From IMG/VR virus record IMGVR_UViG_3300024520_000435, positions 1 to 26,143 of that record: a stretch of DNA of 26,143 bases. The stretch is one strand, 5' to 3'. Source of the stretch: a virus. The notes under the pieces are model-generated. The model saw only the letters and a program-made list of their open reading frames with translations. It made no database searches and had not been told where the DNA came from. Of the stretch, positions 6,109-14,884 are shown piece by piece. The position numbers and the translations under genes were made by a program. Position 1 is the first letter of the stretch; each line of letters opens with the position of its first letter.

Positions 6109-9003
6109 ATGGCCCGCGTCAGCATAATCAACACTAATTTTACGGCTGGCGAGTTGTCTGAGGATTTGTTCGGACGTGTCGATATTACGAAATATAACAA
6201 TGGTGCGGCCACGCTTGAGAATTTCATCGTCCAGCCCCATGGCGGTATCACGCGACGGTCGGGTTCGCGGTTCGTCAAAGAGGTCAAGACCAGCGCCAAC
6301 GCAACCCGGCTGTTTCCGTTTGAGTTCTCGACCACCCAGGCGTATGTGATTGAGTTCGGGAATCTCTATATGAGATTTTACAAAAATCAGGGTGCGATCC
6401 TTGAGGCGACCAAAGCGATTTCCGGCGCAACCGCCGCCAACCCTGTGGTGATTACGTCAAATAGTCATGGTTATTTAGACGGGGATGAGGTCTATATAAC
6501 CGCCATCGTTGGTATGACTGAACTCAACGGCAAATACTATGTAATCAAGAACAAGACCACTAACACGTTTGAATTGACCGATGTCGATTCCACCAACATC
6601 AACGGGTCAGCTTATACGGCTTATTCCAGTGCCGGCACGGTTGCCAGGGTTTACACGGTCACCACCACATTTTTAACAGCCGATATCCCCGACCTGCAAT
6701 TTGCTCAGTCAGCCGATGTCCTTTATGTGGCACACCCGTCTTACACGCCGCGCAAAATTTCTCGAACGGCGCATACTAGCTGGACGATCTCGGACATCGT
6801 ATTCACTGATGGACCGTATATCGAGGAGAACATAACGACCACCACCATGACGCCTGGCGCTGCTACCGGCTCCGGTGTGACATTTACGGCATCTGCCGCT
6901 ACCGGTATTAATGGTGGCGACGGGTTCCAGACCACTGACGTTGGTCGTTTGATCACTGTCGGGCATCAGGCAACGGCCTGGGCGGCATCGACCGCATATG
7001 CACTCAAGGCGATTGCCCGTAATTCCGGCAATGTTTATCAATGTATCAAAGCCGGCACATCAGAAGGTTCCGGCGGTCCTTCATCAGAGGGTGATGAGAT
7101 TGTCGATAACACCGTGACCTGGAAATTTCTCAGGGACGGCGGCATCCAGTGGGGTTATGGCACGATCGCATCGAGGGCATCGACCACGGTGATCACGGTA
7201 GATATTACAGAGGCCTTGGGCGGTACAACGGCCGAAACCAAGTGGAAACTTGGTGCCTGGTCCGACACCACCGGATACCCCGCGACAACGGCATTTTACG
7301 AACAGCGACTTTTCTGGGCCGGATCAACCGATAAGCCGCAAACATTGTGGGGGTCCAAATCCGGTGATTACGAGAACCATACACCAGGCACCTTGGATAA
7401 CGATCCTGTTATCTACACCCTGGCTACTGACCAGGTGAACGTCATCAGATGGCTATCTCCCGGCAAAATCATGGCGATCGGCACTGCTGGTGGCGAGTTT
7501 ACCATTTCCGGTTCGACCGCATCGGATCCGTTAACGCCGACAAATGTTCGAGTTGTACGGGAAGGCACCCGCGGTTCAGACAAGCATACGCCTTTGCGGA
7601 TTGACAATATTGTTCTGTTTATCCAGCGCCAACAGCGGAAGATCAGGGAATTCGCTTATCTCTTTGAACAGGATTCTTTCAATTCTCCAGATTTGACAAT
7701 TTTATCTAACCAGGTGGGTAAGGGCGGTATCACCGAGATCGCCTACCAGCAGGAGCCCTCGACGGTTGTCTGGGGTGTTCGCGCTGACGGCCAGTTGGTC
7801 GGTATGACCTACCTGCGCGACCAGCAGGTCATCGCCTGGCATCGGCATAAGCTCGGCGGTTCTTTTGGTTCGACTGCTCATGGCGTGGTCGAGAGTTTGT
7901 CAGTCATCCCCGGTTCCGGGGAGGACGAACTTTGGATGATCGTCAAGCGCACAGTTAATAATATTACCAGGAGATATGTCGAGTTCATCGAAAGCCAGTT
8001 CGATGTTGATGAAAGCATGGTCAAGTCCGATGCATTCTACGTTGACAGCGGATTGACTTTAGATAGCCCTGTGACGATTTCCGCCGCCACCAAGGCAAAG
8101 CCGATTGTGATTACCGCATCGGCCCATGGATTTAGCGACGGCGATCTGGTGGATGTTGTCGATGTGGGTGGCATGGATGAGATCAACGACAATCGATACC
8201 GGGTAATCGAGAAGACCACTAACACGTTCGAGATCATGGCGACTGCCGGCAAGCCGGTGTCTGGCGCCACAAGGGCAAACCCAGGCAGCATCAAGGTCGT
8301 CGCGCACGGCCTCACAACCGGCAATGAGGTTGGATTCTTGGATGTCGCGGGGATGACTCAACTAAACGGGAACGGTTACACGGTTACGAAAGTCGACGCC
8401 GATAATTTCACGATTGGGGTGGATACCTCTGCCTATTCTGCATACACCAGCGGCGGTCTGGTTTATCTCAATACGGACGGCGCGGCGTTTACCACCTATA
8501 CCAGCGGCGGGAAGGTGCGACAGGCGGTTGCTTCTGTCACCGGTCTTGATCATCTGGAGGGTGAAACTGTTTCTTCTTTGGGCAACGGTTCGGTTTATGC
8601 GAACCAGGCGGTTTCGTCTGGCGCCATCTCTTCGATCTCCCCGGAGGTCAGCAAGGTGCATATCGGGCTTGGTTCGACGGCGACAGTGAAGACCTTGCGA
8701 CCGGAAGCAGGTTCGGTCGATGGTGTTGCCCAGGGAAAGACCAAGCGTATTTTTGATACGACGATCCGCTTCAAGCAAACTCTCGGCGCAAAAGTCGGGC
8801 CGAATACCACCGACCTTGATGAGATCAATTTCCGAGGTGGCTCCGACCCGATGGATAGTTCGCCACCGCTGTTCTCAGGTGACAAAACGCTGACCTTCCG
8901 AGGTGGATGGGAAACGGAAGGGCAAATCGTGATAGTGCAGGATCAGCCCCTGCCCTCTCACATCACGGCAATTATGACGCGCCTCGTAACTAATGATGGG
9001 TGA
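6109..9003 (+). CDS. Tail tubular protein B / tail nozzle (T7 gp12-like) with inserted repeat domains
   Basis: This protein forms the tip of the short tail. The N-terminus (NTNFTAGELSEDLFGRVDITKY, then GGITRRSGSRFVKEV and RLFPFEFSTTQAYVIEFG) is typical of the podoviral nozzle family. WSPG-like and QRQQRKIREFAY segments occur in the centre, and the C-terminus contains TIRFKQTLGAKVG. At 964 residues it is longer than T7 gp12 (about 794). The extra length fits three copies of a beta domain resembling the E1_FCCH repeat (about residues 102-185, 652-708 and 714-785). A CBM-like module (about 289-345) begins AWAASTAYALKAIARNSGNV and ends near NTVTWKF. These inserts probably face outward and could touch the host surface, which is inference. 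Confidence 0.88.
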   Translation: MARVSIINTNFTAGELSEDLFGRVDITKYNNGAATLENFIVQPHGGITRRSGSRFVKEVKTSANATRLFPFEFSTTQAYVIEFGNLYMRFYKNQGAILEATKAISGATAANPVVITSNSHGYLDGDEVYITAIVGMTELNGKYYVIKNKTTNTFELTDVDSTNINGSAYTAYSSAGTVARVYTVTTTFLTADIPDLQFAQSADVLYVAHPSYTPRKISRTAHTSWTISDIVFTDGPYIEENITTTTMTPGAATGSGVTFTASAATGINGGDGFQTTDVGRLITVGHQATAWAASTAYALKAIARNSGNVYQCIKAGTSEGSGGPSSEGDEIVDNTVTWKFLRDGGIQWGYGTIASRASTTVITVDITEALGGTTAETKWKLGAWSDTTGYPATTAFYEQRLFWAGSTDKPQTLWGSKSGDYENHTPGTLDNDPVIYTLATDQVNVIRWLSPGKIMAIGTAGGEFTISGSTASDPLTPTNVRVVREGTRGSDKHTPLRIDNIVLFIQRQQRKIREFAYLFEQDSFNSPDLTILSNQVGKGGITEIAYQQEPSTVVWGVRADGQLVGMTYLRDQQVIAWHRHKLGGSFGSTAHGVVESLSVIPGSGEDELWMIVKRTVNNITRRYVEFIESQFDVDESMVKSDAFYVDSGLTLDSPVTISAATKAKPIVITASAHGFSDGDLVDVVDVGGMDEINDNRYRVIEKTTNTFEIMATAGKPVSGATRANPGSIKVVAHGLTTGNEVGFLDVAGMTQLNGNGYTVTKVDADNFTIGVDTSAYSAYTSGGLVYLNTDGAAFTTYTSGGKVRQAVASVTGLDHLEGETVSSLGNGSVYANQAVSSGAISSISPEVSKVHIGLGSTATVKTLRPEAGSVDGVAQGKTKRIFDTTIRFKQTLGAKVGPNTTDLDEINFRGGSDPMDSSPPLFSGDKTLTFRGGWETEGQIVIVQDQPLPSHITAIMTRLVTNDG

Positions 9004-9008
9004 ATGAA

Positions 9009-9725
9009 ATGTGTTGGTTTCTGGCGGCTGCGCCGGCTTTGGCGGGAGGAACCGCCGCGGCGGGAACCGCGGCTGCTGCTGCGGCAGCGGGAACCGCGGC
9101 TGCTGCTTCGTCAGCCATTCTTGTCGGGACGGCCGGAGCGGGCGCGGCCGGTATCGGGTTTGGCGTCATGGGCACTGCTGGAAGCGCGGCGCTCGCCTCT
9201 GCCGGCACGGCTGGGTTATTCGGTGCCGGCGGTGTATTTAGTCTGGGCACCACATTAAGCACTCTGGGGCAAATCGGTTCCGTCGCCATGAAGTTGGCAA
9301 GTTCCGCCCAGGGTTCCGCTTATGCCGAATATCAAGCCGGGATGGCCGGGTATCGCGCTCGAATAGATGAGAATAACGCTCTGGCAGCGAGGTATAAATC
9401 TGCCCATGACGCCGCTATGTTTGAGAGTAGGTTCAACCTGGCAACGTCTGGGCAAGGTCCGAGTTACGCCACGTCTGGCGTTGTGATCAACCAGGATACG
9501 CCGTTAGAGGTTGCCTCTGCGACCTATACAGAGGGGCAGTTGGAAAAGCTGGCTATCCTTTACGGAGGGAACGTTGCCGCCACTGCATCTGAACAGGGCG
9601 CCGCGGCCGAGAGAGCCGCATCTGAAGCATACAAAAGTCGAGCAGAAAGCTCCAGAACTGTTGGCGCCATTGGTGCCGGCACTTCTCTGATGGCCGGTGC
9701 ATACCGCGCCGGGGCGTTTGCTTAA
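9009..9725 (+). CDS. Internal virion protein, gp14-like, Ala/Gly-rich
   Basis: This is the first of the ejection-protein group, in the position of T7 gp14. I choose ATG 9009 (MCWFLAAAP...) because MC starts are usual for this type of protein and GGGTGA lies just before. A GTG at 9000 in the same frame would add three residues and overlap the nozzle stop. Residues 5-100 are Ala/Gly-rich and hydrophobic, possibly membrane-inserting after ejection, which is how gp14 is thought to reach the outer membrane. The rest is helical: YAEYQAGMAGYRARIDENNALAARY, then ESRFNLATSGQGPSYATSGVV, an arrangement seen in related proteins. The gene shares its last base with the start of the next. Confidence 0.75.
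   Translation: MCWFLAAAPALAGGTAAAGTAAAAAAAGTAAAASSAILVGTAGAGAAGIGFGVMGTAGSAALASAGTAGLFGAGGVFSLGTTLSTLGQIGSVAMKLASSAQGSAYAEYQAGMAGYRARIDENNALAARYKSAHDAAMFESRFNLATSGQGPSYATSGVVINQDTPLEVASATYTEGQLEKLAILYGGNVAATASEQGAAAERAASEAYKSRAESSRTVGAIGAGTSLMAGAYRAGAFA
9060..9107 (+). repeat. 27-bp period repeat coding the Ala/Gly-rich segment
   Basis: A 21-base sequence at 9060-9080 recurs exactly at 9087-9107, a 27-base (nine-codon) period. It codes for repeated AGTAAAA units in the gp14-like protein. A degenerate third copy may lie just upstream (about 9040-9060). The unit is high in GC and in frame, so gain or loss of a copy would leave the protein readable. Confidence 0.8.
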
Positions 9726-11416
9726 TGGCTGTCATTCCCACTTACACGCGACAAGCGAGCATTCCCGGAACTACGGGTGTCCCTGCCCCTCCGATGGTGC
9801 CCATCGATAATCAGGTTGCCCAGGCTGGTTTGAATTTCTTCCAGCAGATGGGTAAAATTGGTGTTAATTTAGAGGAATCCCAGCAAGCCAGCGAATTAAC
9901 GGCCGCGACCGTCAACGCACAGTTGCGGCTAAGTGGGCTTGAAACGGAATTAAAATCGCAACCCGGTATCGACGCGTTGAGCGGGTTCGGCGGTCGCGCG
10001 ACTGAGATTTATAACGATATCACGAAGACGATGCATCCGAAGGTGCGGAAGGCGTTTGACAGTAAGTGGGCTCTGCTTTCCGGGAAGTCGCAAATTTCCA
10101 TCCAGGGTACTGCGACCAAGCGCGCTTATTCCGAGATGTTGGGTGATCTTCATACTAACCTGGATTCGTTGGTGCGGGGCACCTTTGGTGGTAATCCTGT
10201 TGACTCTGATATGGCGATGTCTACTGGCCTGTTTGCCATCGACCTTGCTATATCAAGGCACATCATTAAGGCTGACGCCGGCGCAAAACTGAAAATCAAG
10301 TTTGCTGGGGATATCGCAAAGAATGGTATCTCGGCTTGGGTCAATACCACCGAAAAAGAGAACCTAATGAGTGTCTATGACCAGATGCGTATTGGTAAAT
10401 TCACAGGAGGAACCTCGAAGGAAAATAAGAGGAACGCCGTTAACTGGGCTCAGTTGGGGGAACTGGAGAAGGAGGCGGTTCGCCAGCGATTGGCTACAGA
10501 GATGAGAAGCATTCAAGCCCGACAGGATAAGGAAGATCGCGATGCAGAAAGGGGAAAAAAGGAAAAACAGGAAGGGGTTTACGGTAACATTGCCAATCGT
10601 ATCCAAGCCGTCGCTATTGGTGAGGTAGAACGTACACAACTTCCCACGTTGGCAGAAATAGATGCGGCGAGGAAGGCGCGAGAGATTGACGGCGATCAGG
10701 CGAAGGCGCTTGGCGCGATGATAGTTGGTCTGCATGAAGTGGAGACAGAAGGACCAACTCTTCTTGAATTACAGGATAGTATTTATGAGATTTCTGCTAT
10801 GCCTGAAGGTGACAAAAAGATAGCCGAGATAACCGCTATCAAAAACAGGATGGTTGTGTTGTCCGCTGGGGGGAAGCTCGAAATATCTCATGCCACTGGG
10901 CTGAATAATCTGATAGCAAGTGTTAAAGATAAGGGGTTCAAAAATTCAGCCCGTGTACGCGCTCGGACTTCGTTGAAACGTATGCTTGGTGCTACTGATC
11001 CTGAGTTTTCGATTCCAGGGTTTAAGCAGGACCGCGGGGCTGCGCGTAGAATCCAGAGTTTTCTGAACGAATATGAAGAGCGGGTTGAAGGCCCAAAGGG
11101 GGAAGACCCTTGGGATTTACATGATGAGATGGTTGAGAGGGCACAGATCGAGATACCAGACGTGAAAAGTATTCCCAGACCGATACTGGGATCGGCGTTG
11201 CCGCTTGATCAGTGGACAACTGAACATGCTGTACAAGCCGAAGAAGCTCTGGTGAAAGGATTGGCAGATAATAAAATAAGTAAGGCCGCTTATAACGCAT
11301 CAATGGGTTATGTTCAGGCCATTAACGCTAATTTAGCTCAAAGAGCGTTGTATGAATCGATGAAGAAAAAGAGGGATGAAAAGAAATCTGAAGCAGACCG
11401 GAGGCGTAAAAAGTGA
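9725..11416 (+). CDS. Putative internal virion protein (gp15 position)
   Basis: This 563-residue, largely helical protein begins with a Pro-rich stretch (MAVIPTYTRQASIPGTTGVPAPP), common in podoviral ejection proteins. It is then dominated by charged helices such as LNFFQQMGKIGVNLEESQQASELTAAT. The last 20 residues are very basic (KKKRDEKKSEADRRRKK) and could bind nucleic acid or an acidic partner. I see no transglycosylase motif. It sits where T7 encodes gp15, between the gp14-like protein and the giant ejection proteins, and its stop overlaps the next GTG start. The assignment is by position, composition and N-terminal pattern, not by a definite domain. Confidence 0.65.
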   Translation: MAVIPTYTRQASIPGTTGVPAPPMVPIDNQVAQAGLNFFQQMGKIGVNLEESQQASELTAATVNAQLRLSGLETELKSQPGIDALSGFGGRATEIYNDITKTMHPKVRKAFDSKWALLSGKSQISIQGTATKRAYSEMLGDLHTNLDSLVRGTFGGNPVDSDMAMSTGLFAIDLAISRHIIKADAGAKLKIKFAGDIAKNGISAWVNTTEKENLMSVYDQMRIGKFTGGTSKENKRNAVNWAQLGELEKEAVRQRLATEMRSIQARQDKEDRDAERGKKEKQEGVYGNIANRIQAVAIGEVERTQLPTLAEIDAARKAREIDGDQAKALGAMIVGLHEVETEGPTLLELQDSIYEISAMPEGDKKIAEITAIKNRMVVLSAGGKLEISHATGLNNLIASVKDKGFKNSARVRARTSLKRMLGATDPEFSIPGFKQDRGAARRIQSFLNEYEERVEGPKGEDPWDLHDEMVERAQIEIPDVKSIPRPILGSALPLDQWTTEHAVQAEEALVKGLADNKISKAAYNASMGYVQAINANLAQRALYESMKKKRDEKKSEADRRRKK

Positions 11417-14400
11417 TTAAACCGATTAATTTGTATGCACCGGTTATCAAAGCTTCGCCGGAACCAACGGTGTCCGCGGATGCACATGCTGACCTGGCAA
11501 ACGCCGATAATAGATCAACTCTGGGGGGCAGTGTAGCGGATTGGGAGGGAGTGAGGTACGAAGATTGGGGTAATTCTGAAGTCCAGAATATTGATGCGCG
11601 ATCTGATGATTTCTCGGTGCAATACCTAGCCACCAGGAGAGACGCCAACGCGCCATCATCGGCAGCGTGGAAAGGTGCGATCAATGCTGGGATGGACCCT
11701 GGAGATGTTGTCCTGGACCGGCCTTTCTTTGACGCCATCGAAACCCGTACCGATGGGAAAAATATATTCAAAGTCGGTGTTGATAATGATAACCCTGAGA
11801 ATAGCGTGGTGCTTTCTGTTCTTGAAGGTGGTGAGGGCGATGGCACCCCGGTGAACGGTGAAGGCGACGACCCCTTAGAGGGAGGTGAAGGCGATGACAC
11901 CTTAGAGGGTGGTGAAGGTGAAGGTGACGACAATAACGTGGTGAGTTCCGTTCTTGAAGTTCTTGGGGATGTGGGCACCGGATTAGCCAAGGGCGTTCTT
12001 ATGGGGGCAAGGGACGCTGGTAAGGAACTAGGTGACACTTTTACCGGTGGTTTTTGGTCTTCGACCATTGTTCCTTGGATGCGTGAAAACATTCCTGGAC
12101 TTGCTGAACTTGATGCCGCCGGGCAGCAGGTGAAACCGGAGGGGGGTGTGCAAAAAGCCGTTGCCGGTTTTGCGGCTCCCATGGCCCAGGTCATTATGCC
12201 TGGCGCCTTGTTCACCAAGGCGTTTCGCGTTGCAGGATATGGCCGTATTCTTGCCGAGACACTGGGATATAGTGCCGCCGAAGTCGTGGCGATTGCTCCC
12301 AAAGATATGACCCTAATGGAGTTGGGGTTGCAGTTGATCGATGATGACCCCGACATGCAGTCCGCTATTGAAAAGGCTTTCGCGGCCCAAGAGTCCGAGA
12401 GTGACTTTATGACACGGATCAAGAATATGCCGCGCAGGGTGCTTGAAGGCGGTGGCATTGGTATCGTAACTGAACGCATGTTCCAGGCTGTCGGTATGGC
12501 ATATCGCTTTATGAAGAATAGCCCGGCTTACAAAAGAGCCGCTGGCAGGATGGCTGAAGGCAAATCACCTGTTCCAGTGGGAATGAGTATTGAGGATGTT
12601 GGCCGTCCCACGATGCGGGAGACGCTTGCTGGGGCTGGGAAGAAACTTAATGAAGATGAGATACTCACGCTTATCAACGATGTTGGAACGAATATCCTGG
12701 AAACCAGCATAAATAAAACCGGCGTGTCCGCTGTTAGGGTGGTCGATAGGTTCGGTACTCAAAAGAAAGAACGGAAAACATTTAAGGCGGGGGCAACTGA
12801 ACAAGAGGTGCGTGATTGGCTTGGTGGTGTAGAGCCGGCGTCTACTCTAACTCAGACGGGGATTCTTGAAAGGGTGGCTACCACTGTGGCGGAGCGTGAT
12901 TTCGGCAAAGCCTTTATGCAGAAGTTTAACGCCCAATTTAACCCCAAGACAGGTTTTATGAAAGCTAAGCTGGTCGGTGGTGCATTCACGACATCGAAGA
13001 CCGGCAAGATCGTGTTTAAACCTAAGTTCCAACAGCCGGCGTACGCATTCCATATCCCGCCTGGGAAGCTGTCCAAAGAGAAGTGGGCAGAACGATTAGC
13101 GTCTCGCACGGTCGATCGCGTCACAGATATCGTGGCGAGGGCTCAAGGCGGTGATCAGGCGGCCAAGGACATTATTTCTGAGGCCCGGTGGTATCGCGCA
13201 ATGCGGGTACGTTTGCGCCGAGAGTTCGGCGGTATTGGTGACGTGTTCGCGGATACCCTGGGTGCCACGTCTGCACAGACCGGCGTTAAGACGAACTGGG
13301 AGAATTCCATCGAGATCATGCGCCGGTTCTCCCGTGGTGAATTCGATGAGGAATTGGCAGCATTCGCGGCACGGTCTGATGAAGGTTTGCCCATGGGCTC
13401 GTCTACGCTTCACCAGTTAGACAAGGTTGGCGAATTCCCGTTAATCAGGAGTGCCGCCGGTTCACTGTTCAACGCGAATAGCCCAGCGGCCACTGGTGCG
13501 CTGCTTGGTCTGTTCAGAACCATTAAGGAAGGCCGATCGCCCAAGACGCCAAACTTTACCGGCAACCTGATTGGCTATTCTAATGACGCGACCATCGATG
13601 TCTGGGCAGCTAGGTTCCTTAGGAACATTGCCGGCAAACCGTATATCCCCCCTGGGGCAGAGAAGGCGGTCGGTGGTAAGCACCTGGCAGGGTCTACCCA
13701 GGCAGACCCCAAGATCGGTGGTGAATTCGGTTTTGGTCAGGATGTTTTTGCCCAAGCGGCTGAGGAAATCAATAATAGCGGCCTGATCAAGAATTACGAT
13801 GTTGACTTGGGTGACCTGGGCGCTGATGACTTACAGGCTGTTGTATGGTTCATGGAGAAGGAGAAGTGGACCAAGAATGGATGGACCACCAAGACGGGTG
13901 AGGGCGGCTCCCTGGACTTTGAGGCGTCTCTGGCGGGCGCCCCAGATGCTGACAGGGTCAGCGAACTCCGAAGTATCATCAATACACAGGGCCATTCAGC
14001 AGAGGCCAAGGCTCTGGCCCAGCAAGAATTGGATAGCCTCAAGACGCCGCTTGAGCGGTTTGTGCTTGGTGTATCCGGTGAGCGTCCTGGGAATGTTCCC
14101 AGTAATGTAAAGCAAGCAGAGATAGCCGCGGAATTCGATGATGTCGTTAGGGGAGATGCCAGCGTCATCACCTATAAATTAACGAATACGATCGGTCGCT
14201 TTATGAAAACTGACGAGCGCGCCTTGGATGCTGAGTTCGTAGTCCGTAGCGACTTTAACCCAGCACCCCTGGAGCGCCGGCTGATCGAGCAAGGTAAGGC
14301 TTTGGACCAGGATGCCGTCTTCATATCGAAGGTGGTAGAACCGGGAGCGAAGAACGCCAGACCGGGCATGGAGATTTACTTCACTAAGGGAGAAAGCGCG

Positions 14401-14865
14401 GATTTCGCCAGGGAACTATCCGATGAACTGGCTCAACGCGGCATCGATGGTTTCACGTTTATAACGGATGCCAGACAGGCTGACCGTGTTAATGTCCAGG
14501 CAGTTGCTGGTGGCGCGGACACGGGGACGCTGACAGGCATTAGGATGCAATATATCCCTGAATTTGACGATGCCGCCACCCCAGAGCGTATGATCCAGAT
14601 GGAAGACCTGTTCTGGGAACTGCATGAAAAATATGCTAAGAAAGGTGGTGTTTCTGTGGCAAATGCGGTACATTACGACACTAAGGTAATTTTCAAGGGA
14701 GATTATGATGTCCACCTTGCAGGAACAACTGGTTCGGGTAAAGGAACGTTTGGGACCGGACAGTCTGTCGGCTCGGGCGCTACAAAATCAAATAGCGGCG
14801 CAGGAACAGGGAGTGTCAGCGCAGGAGCAATACCTAACGGGCAGCGTCAAGGGGCTCGGAACTAA
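11413..14865 (+). CDS. Large ejection / polyvalent-type virion protein with RTX-like repeats
   Basis: This 1150-residue protein starts at GTG 11413 (GTGA overlap with the previous stop). Near residues 139-174 there are four nine-residue acidic units, two of which fit the RTX calcium-binding pattern. A Gly/Ala-rich hydrophobic part follows (about 185-290). Around 588-800 is a conserved phage domain: WYRAMRVRLRREFGGIGDVF, ADTLGATSAQTGV, NFTGNLIGYSNDATIDVWAA. I recall this pattern from marine phage virion proteins (DUF7178-like), function unknown. The C-terminal part (DFNPAPLERRLIEQG, DGFTFITDAR) could be another enzyme-like domain, which I cannot name. The final 55 or so residues are Gly/Ser/Thr-rich and lie over the small gene at 14705. 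No lysozyme motif was seen. Confidence 0.7.
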   Translation: MIKPINLYAPVIKASPEPTVSADAHADLANADNRSTLGGSVADWEGVRYEDWGNSEVQNIDARSDDFSVQYLATRRDANAPSSAAWKGAINAGMDPGDVVLDRPFFDAIETRTDGKNIFKVGVDNDNPENSVVLSVLEGGEGDGTPVNGEGDDPLEGGEGDDTLEGGEGEGDDNNVVSSVLEVLGDVGTGLAKGVLMGARDAGKELGDTFTGGFWSSTIVPWMRENIPGLAELDAAGQQVKPEGGVQKAVAGFAAPMAQVIMPGALFTKAFRVAGYGRILAETLGYSAAEVVAIAPKDMTLMELGLQLIDDDPDMQSAIEKAFAAQESESDFMTRIKNMPRRVLEGGGIGIVTERMFQAVGMAYRFMKNSPAYKRAAGRMAEGKSPVPVGMSIEDVGRPTMRETLAGAGKKLNEDEILTLINDVGTNILETSINKTGVSAVRVVDRFGTQKKERKTFKAGATEQEVRDWLGGVEPASTLTQTGILERVATTVAERDFGKAFMQKFNAQFNPKTGFMKAKLVGGAFTTSKTGKIVFKPKFQQPAYAFHIPPGKLSKEKWAERLASRTVDRVTDIVARAQGGDQAAKDIISEARWYRAMRVRLRREFGGIGDVFADTLGATSAQTGVKTNWENSIEIMRRFSRGEFDEELAAFAARSDEGLPMGSSTLHQLDKVGEFPLIRSAAGSLFNANSPAATGALLGLFRTIKEGRSPKTPNFTGNLIGYSNDATIDVWAARFLRNIAGKPYIPPGAEKAVGGKHLAGSTQADPKIGGEFGFGQDVFAQAAEEINNSGLIKNYDVDLGDLGADDLQAVVWFMEKEKWTKNGWTTKTGEGGSLDFEASLAGAPDADRVSELRSIINTQGHSAEAKALAQQELDSLKTPLERFVLGVSGERPGNVPSNVKQAEIAAEFDDVVRGDASVITYKLTNTIGRFMKTDERALDAEFVVRSDFNPAPLERRLIEQGKALDQDAVFISKVVEPGAKNARPGMEIYFTKGESADFARELSDELAQRGIDGFTFITDARQADRVNVQAVAGGADTGTLTGIRMQYIPEFDDAATPERMIQMEDLFWELHEKYAKKGGVSVANAVHYDTKVIFKGDYDVHLAGTTGSGKGTFGTGQSVGSGATKSNSGAGTGSVSAGAIPNGQRQGARN
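11827..11934 (+). repeat. Four tandem 27-bp units coding RTX-type nonapeptides
   Basis: The translation has an exact nine-residue period: GGEGDGTPV, NGEGDDPLE, GGEGDDTLE, GGEGEGDDN. Units 2 and 3 fit the RTX consensus GGxGxDxLx, and units 1 and 4 are degenerate. The period is preserved at the DNA level as 27 bases. Confidence 0.75.
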
Positions 14866-14884
14866 TGGCAATAAATCCCCTTGA
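14705..14884 (+). CDS. Small overprinted gene between two ejection-protein genes
   Basis: This 59-residue ORF begins ATGATG at 14705 (second start 14708), with a strong AAGGGAG ribosome site at 14694-14700. It reads MMSTLQEQLVRVKERLGPDS, then a SARALQNQIAAQEQG helix, then SAQEQYLTGSV. It therefore looks like a short amphipathic helical-hairpin protein, similar in style to other tiny phage virion-region proteins, though I cannot name a family. It uses a third frame: 161 bases lie inside the end of the upstream 1150-residue gene and the last 20 inside the start of the downstream one. The upstream protein becomes Gly/Ser low-complexity exactly where this gene begins, which supports this frame being the constrained one. 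A terminator hairpin follows its stop. Confidence 0.65.
   Translation: MMSTLQEQLVRVKERLGPDSLSARALQNQIAAQEQGVSAQEQYLTGSVKGLGTNGNKSP

Noticed and set aside
11827-11934. CRISPR-like or attachment-site repeat
   Set aside because: The 27-base units are contiguous, without spacers, and keep a coding nonapeptide period.
11328-12479. 383-residue minus-strand ORF
   Set aside because: Its Ser/Pro/Thr-rich product is what the complement of the Gly/Glu/Ala-rich ejection protein gives, including a mirror of the RTX-like repeats.
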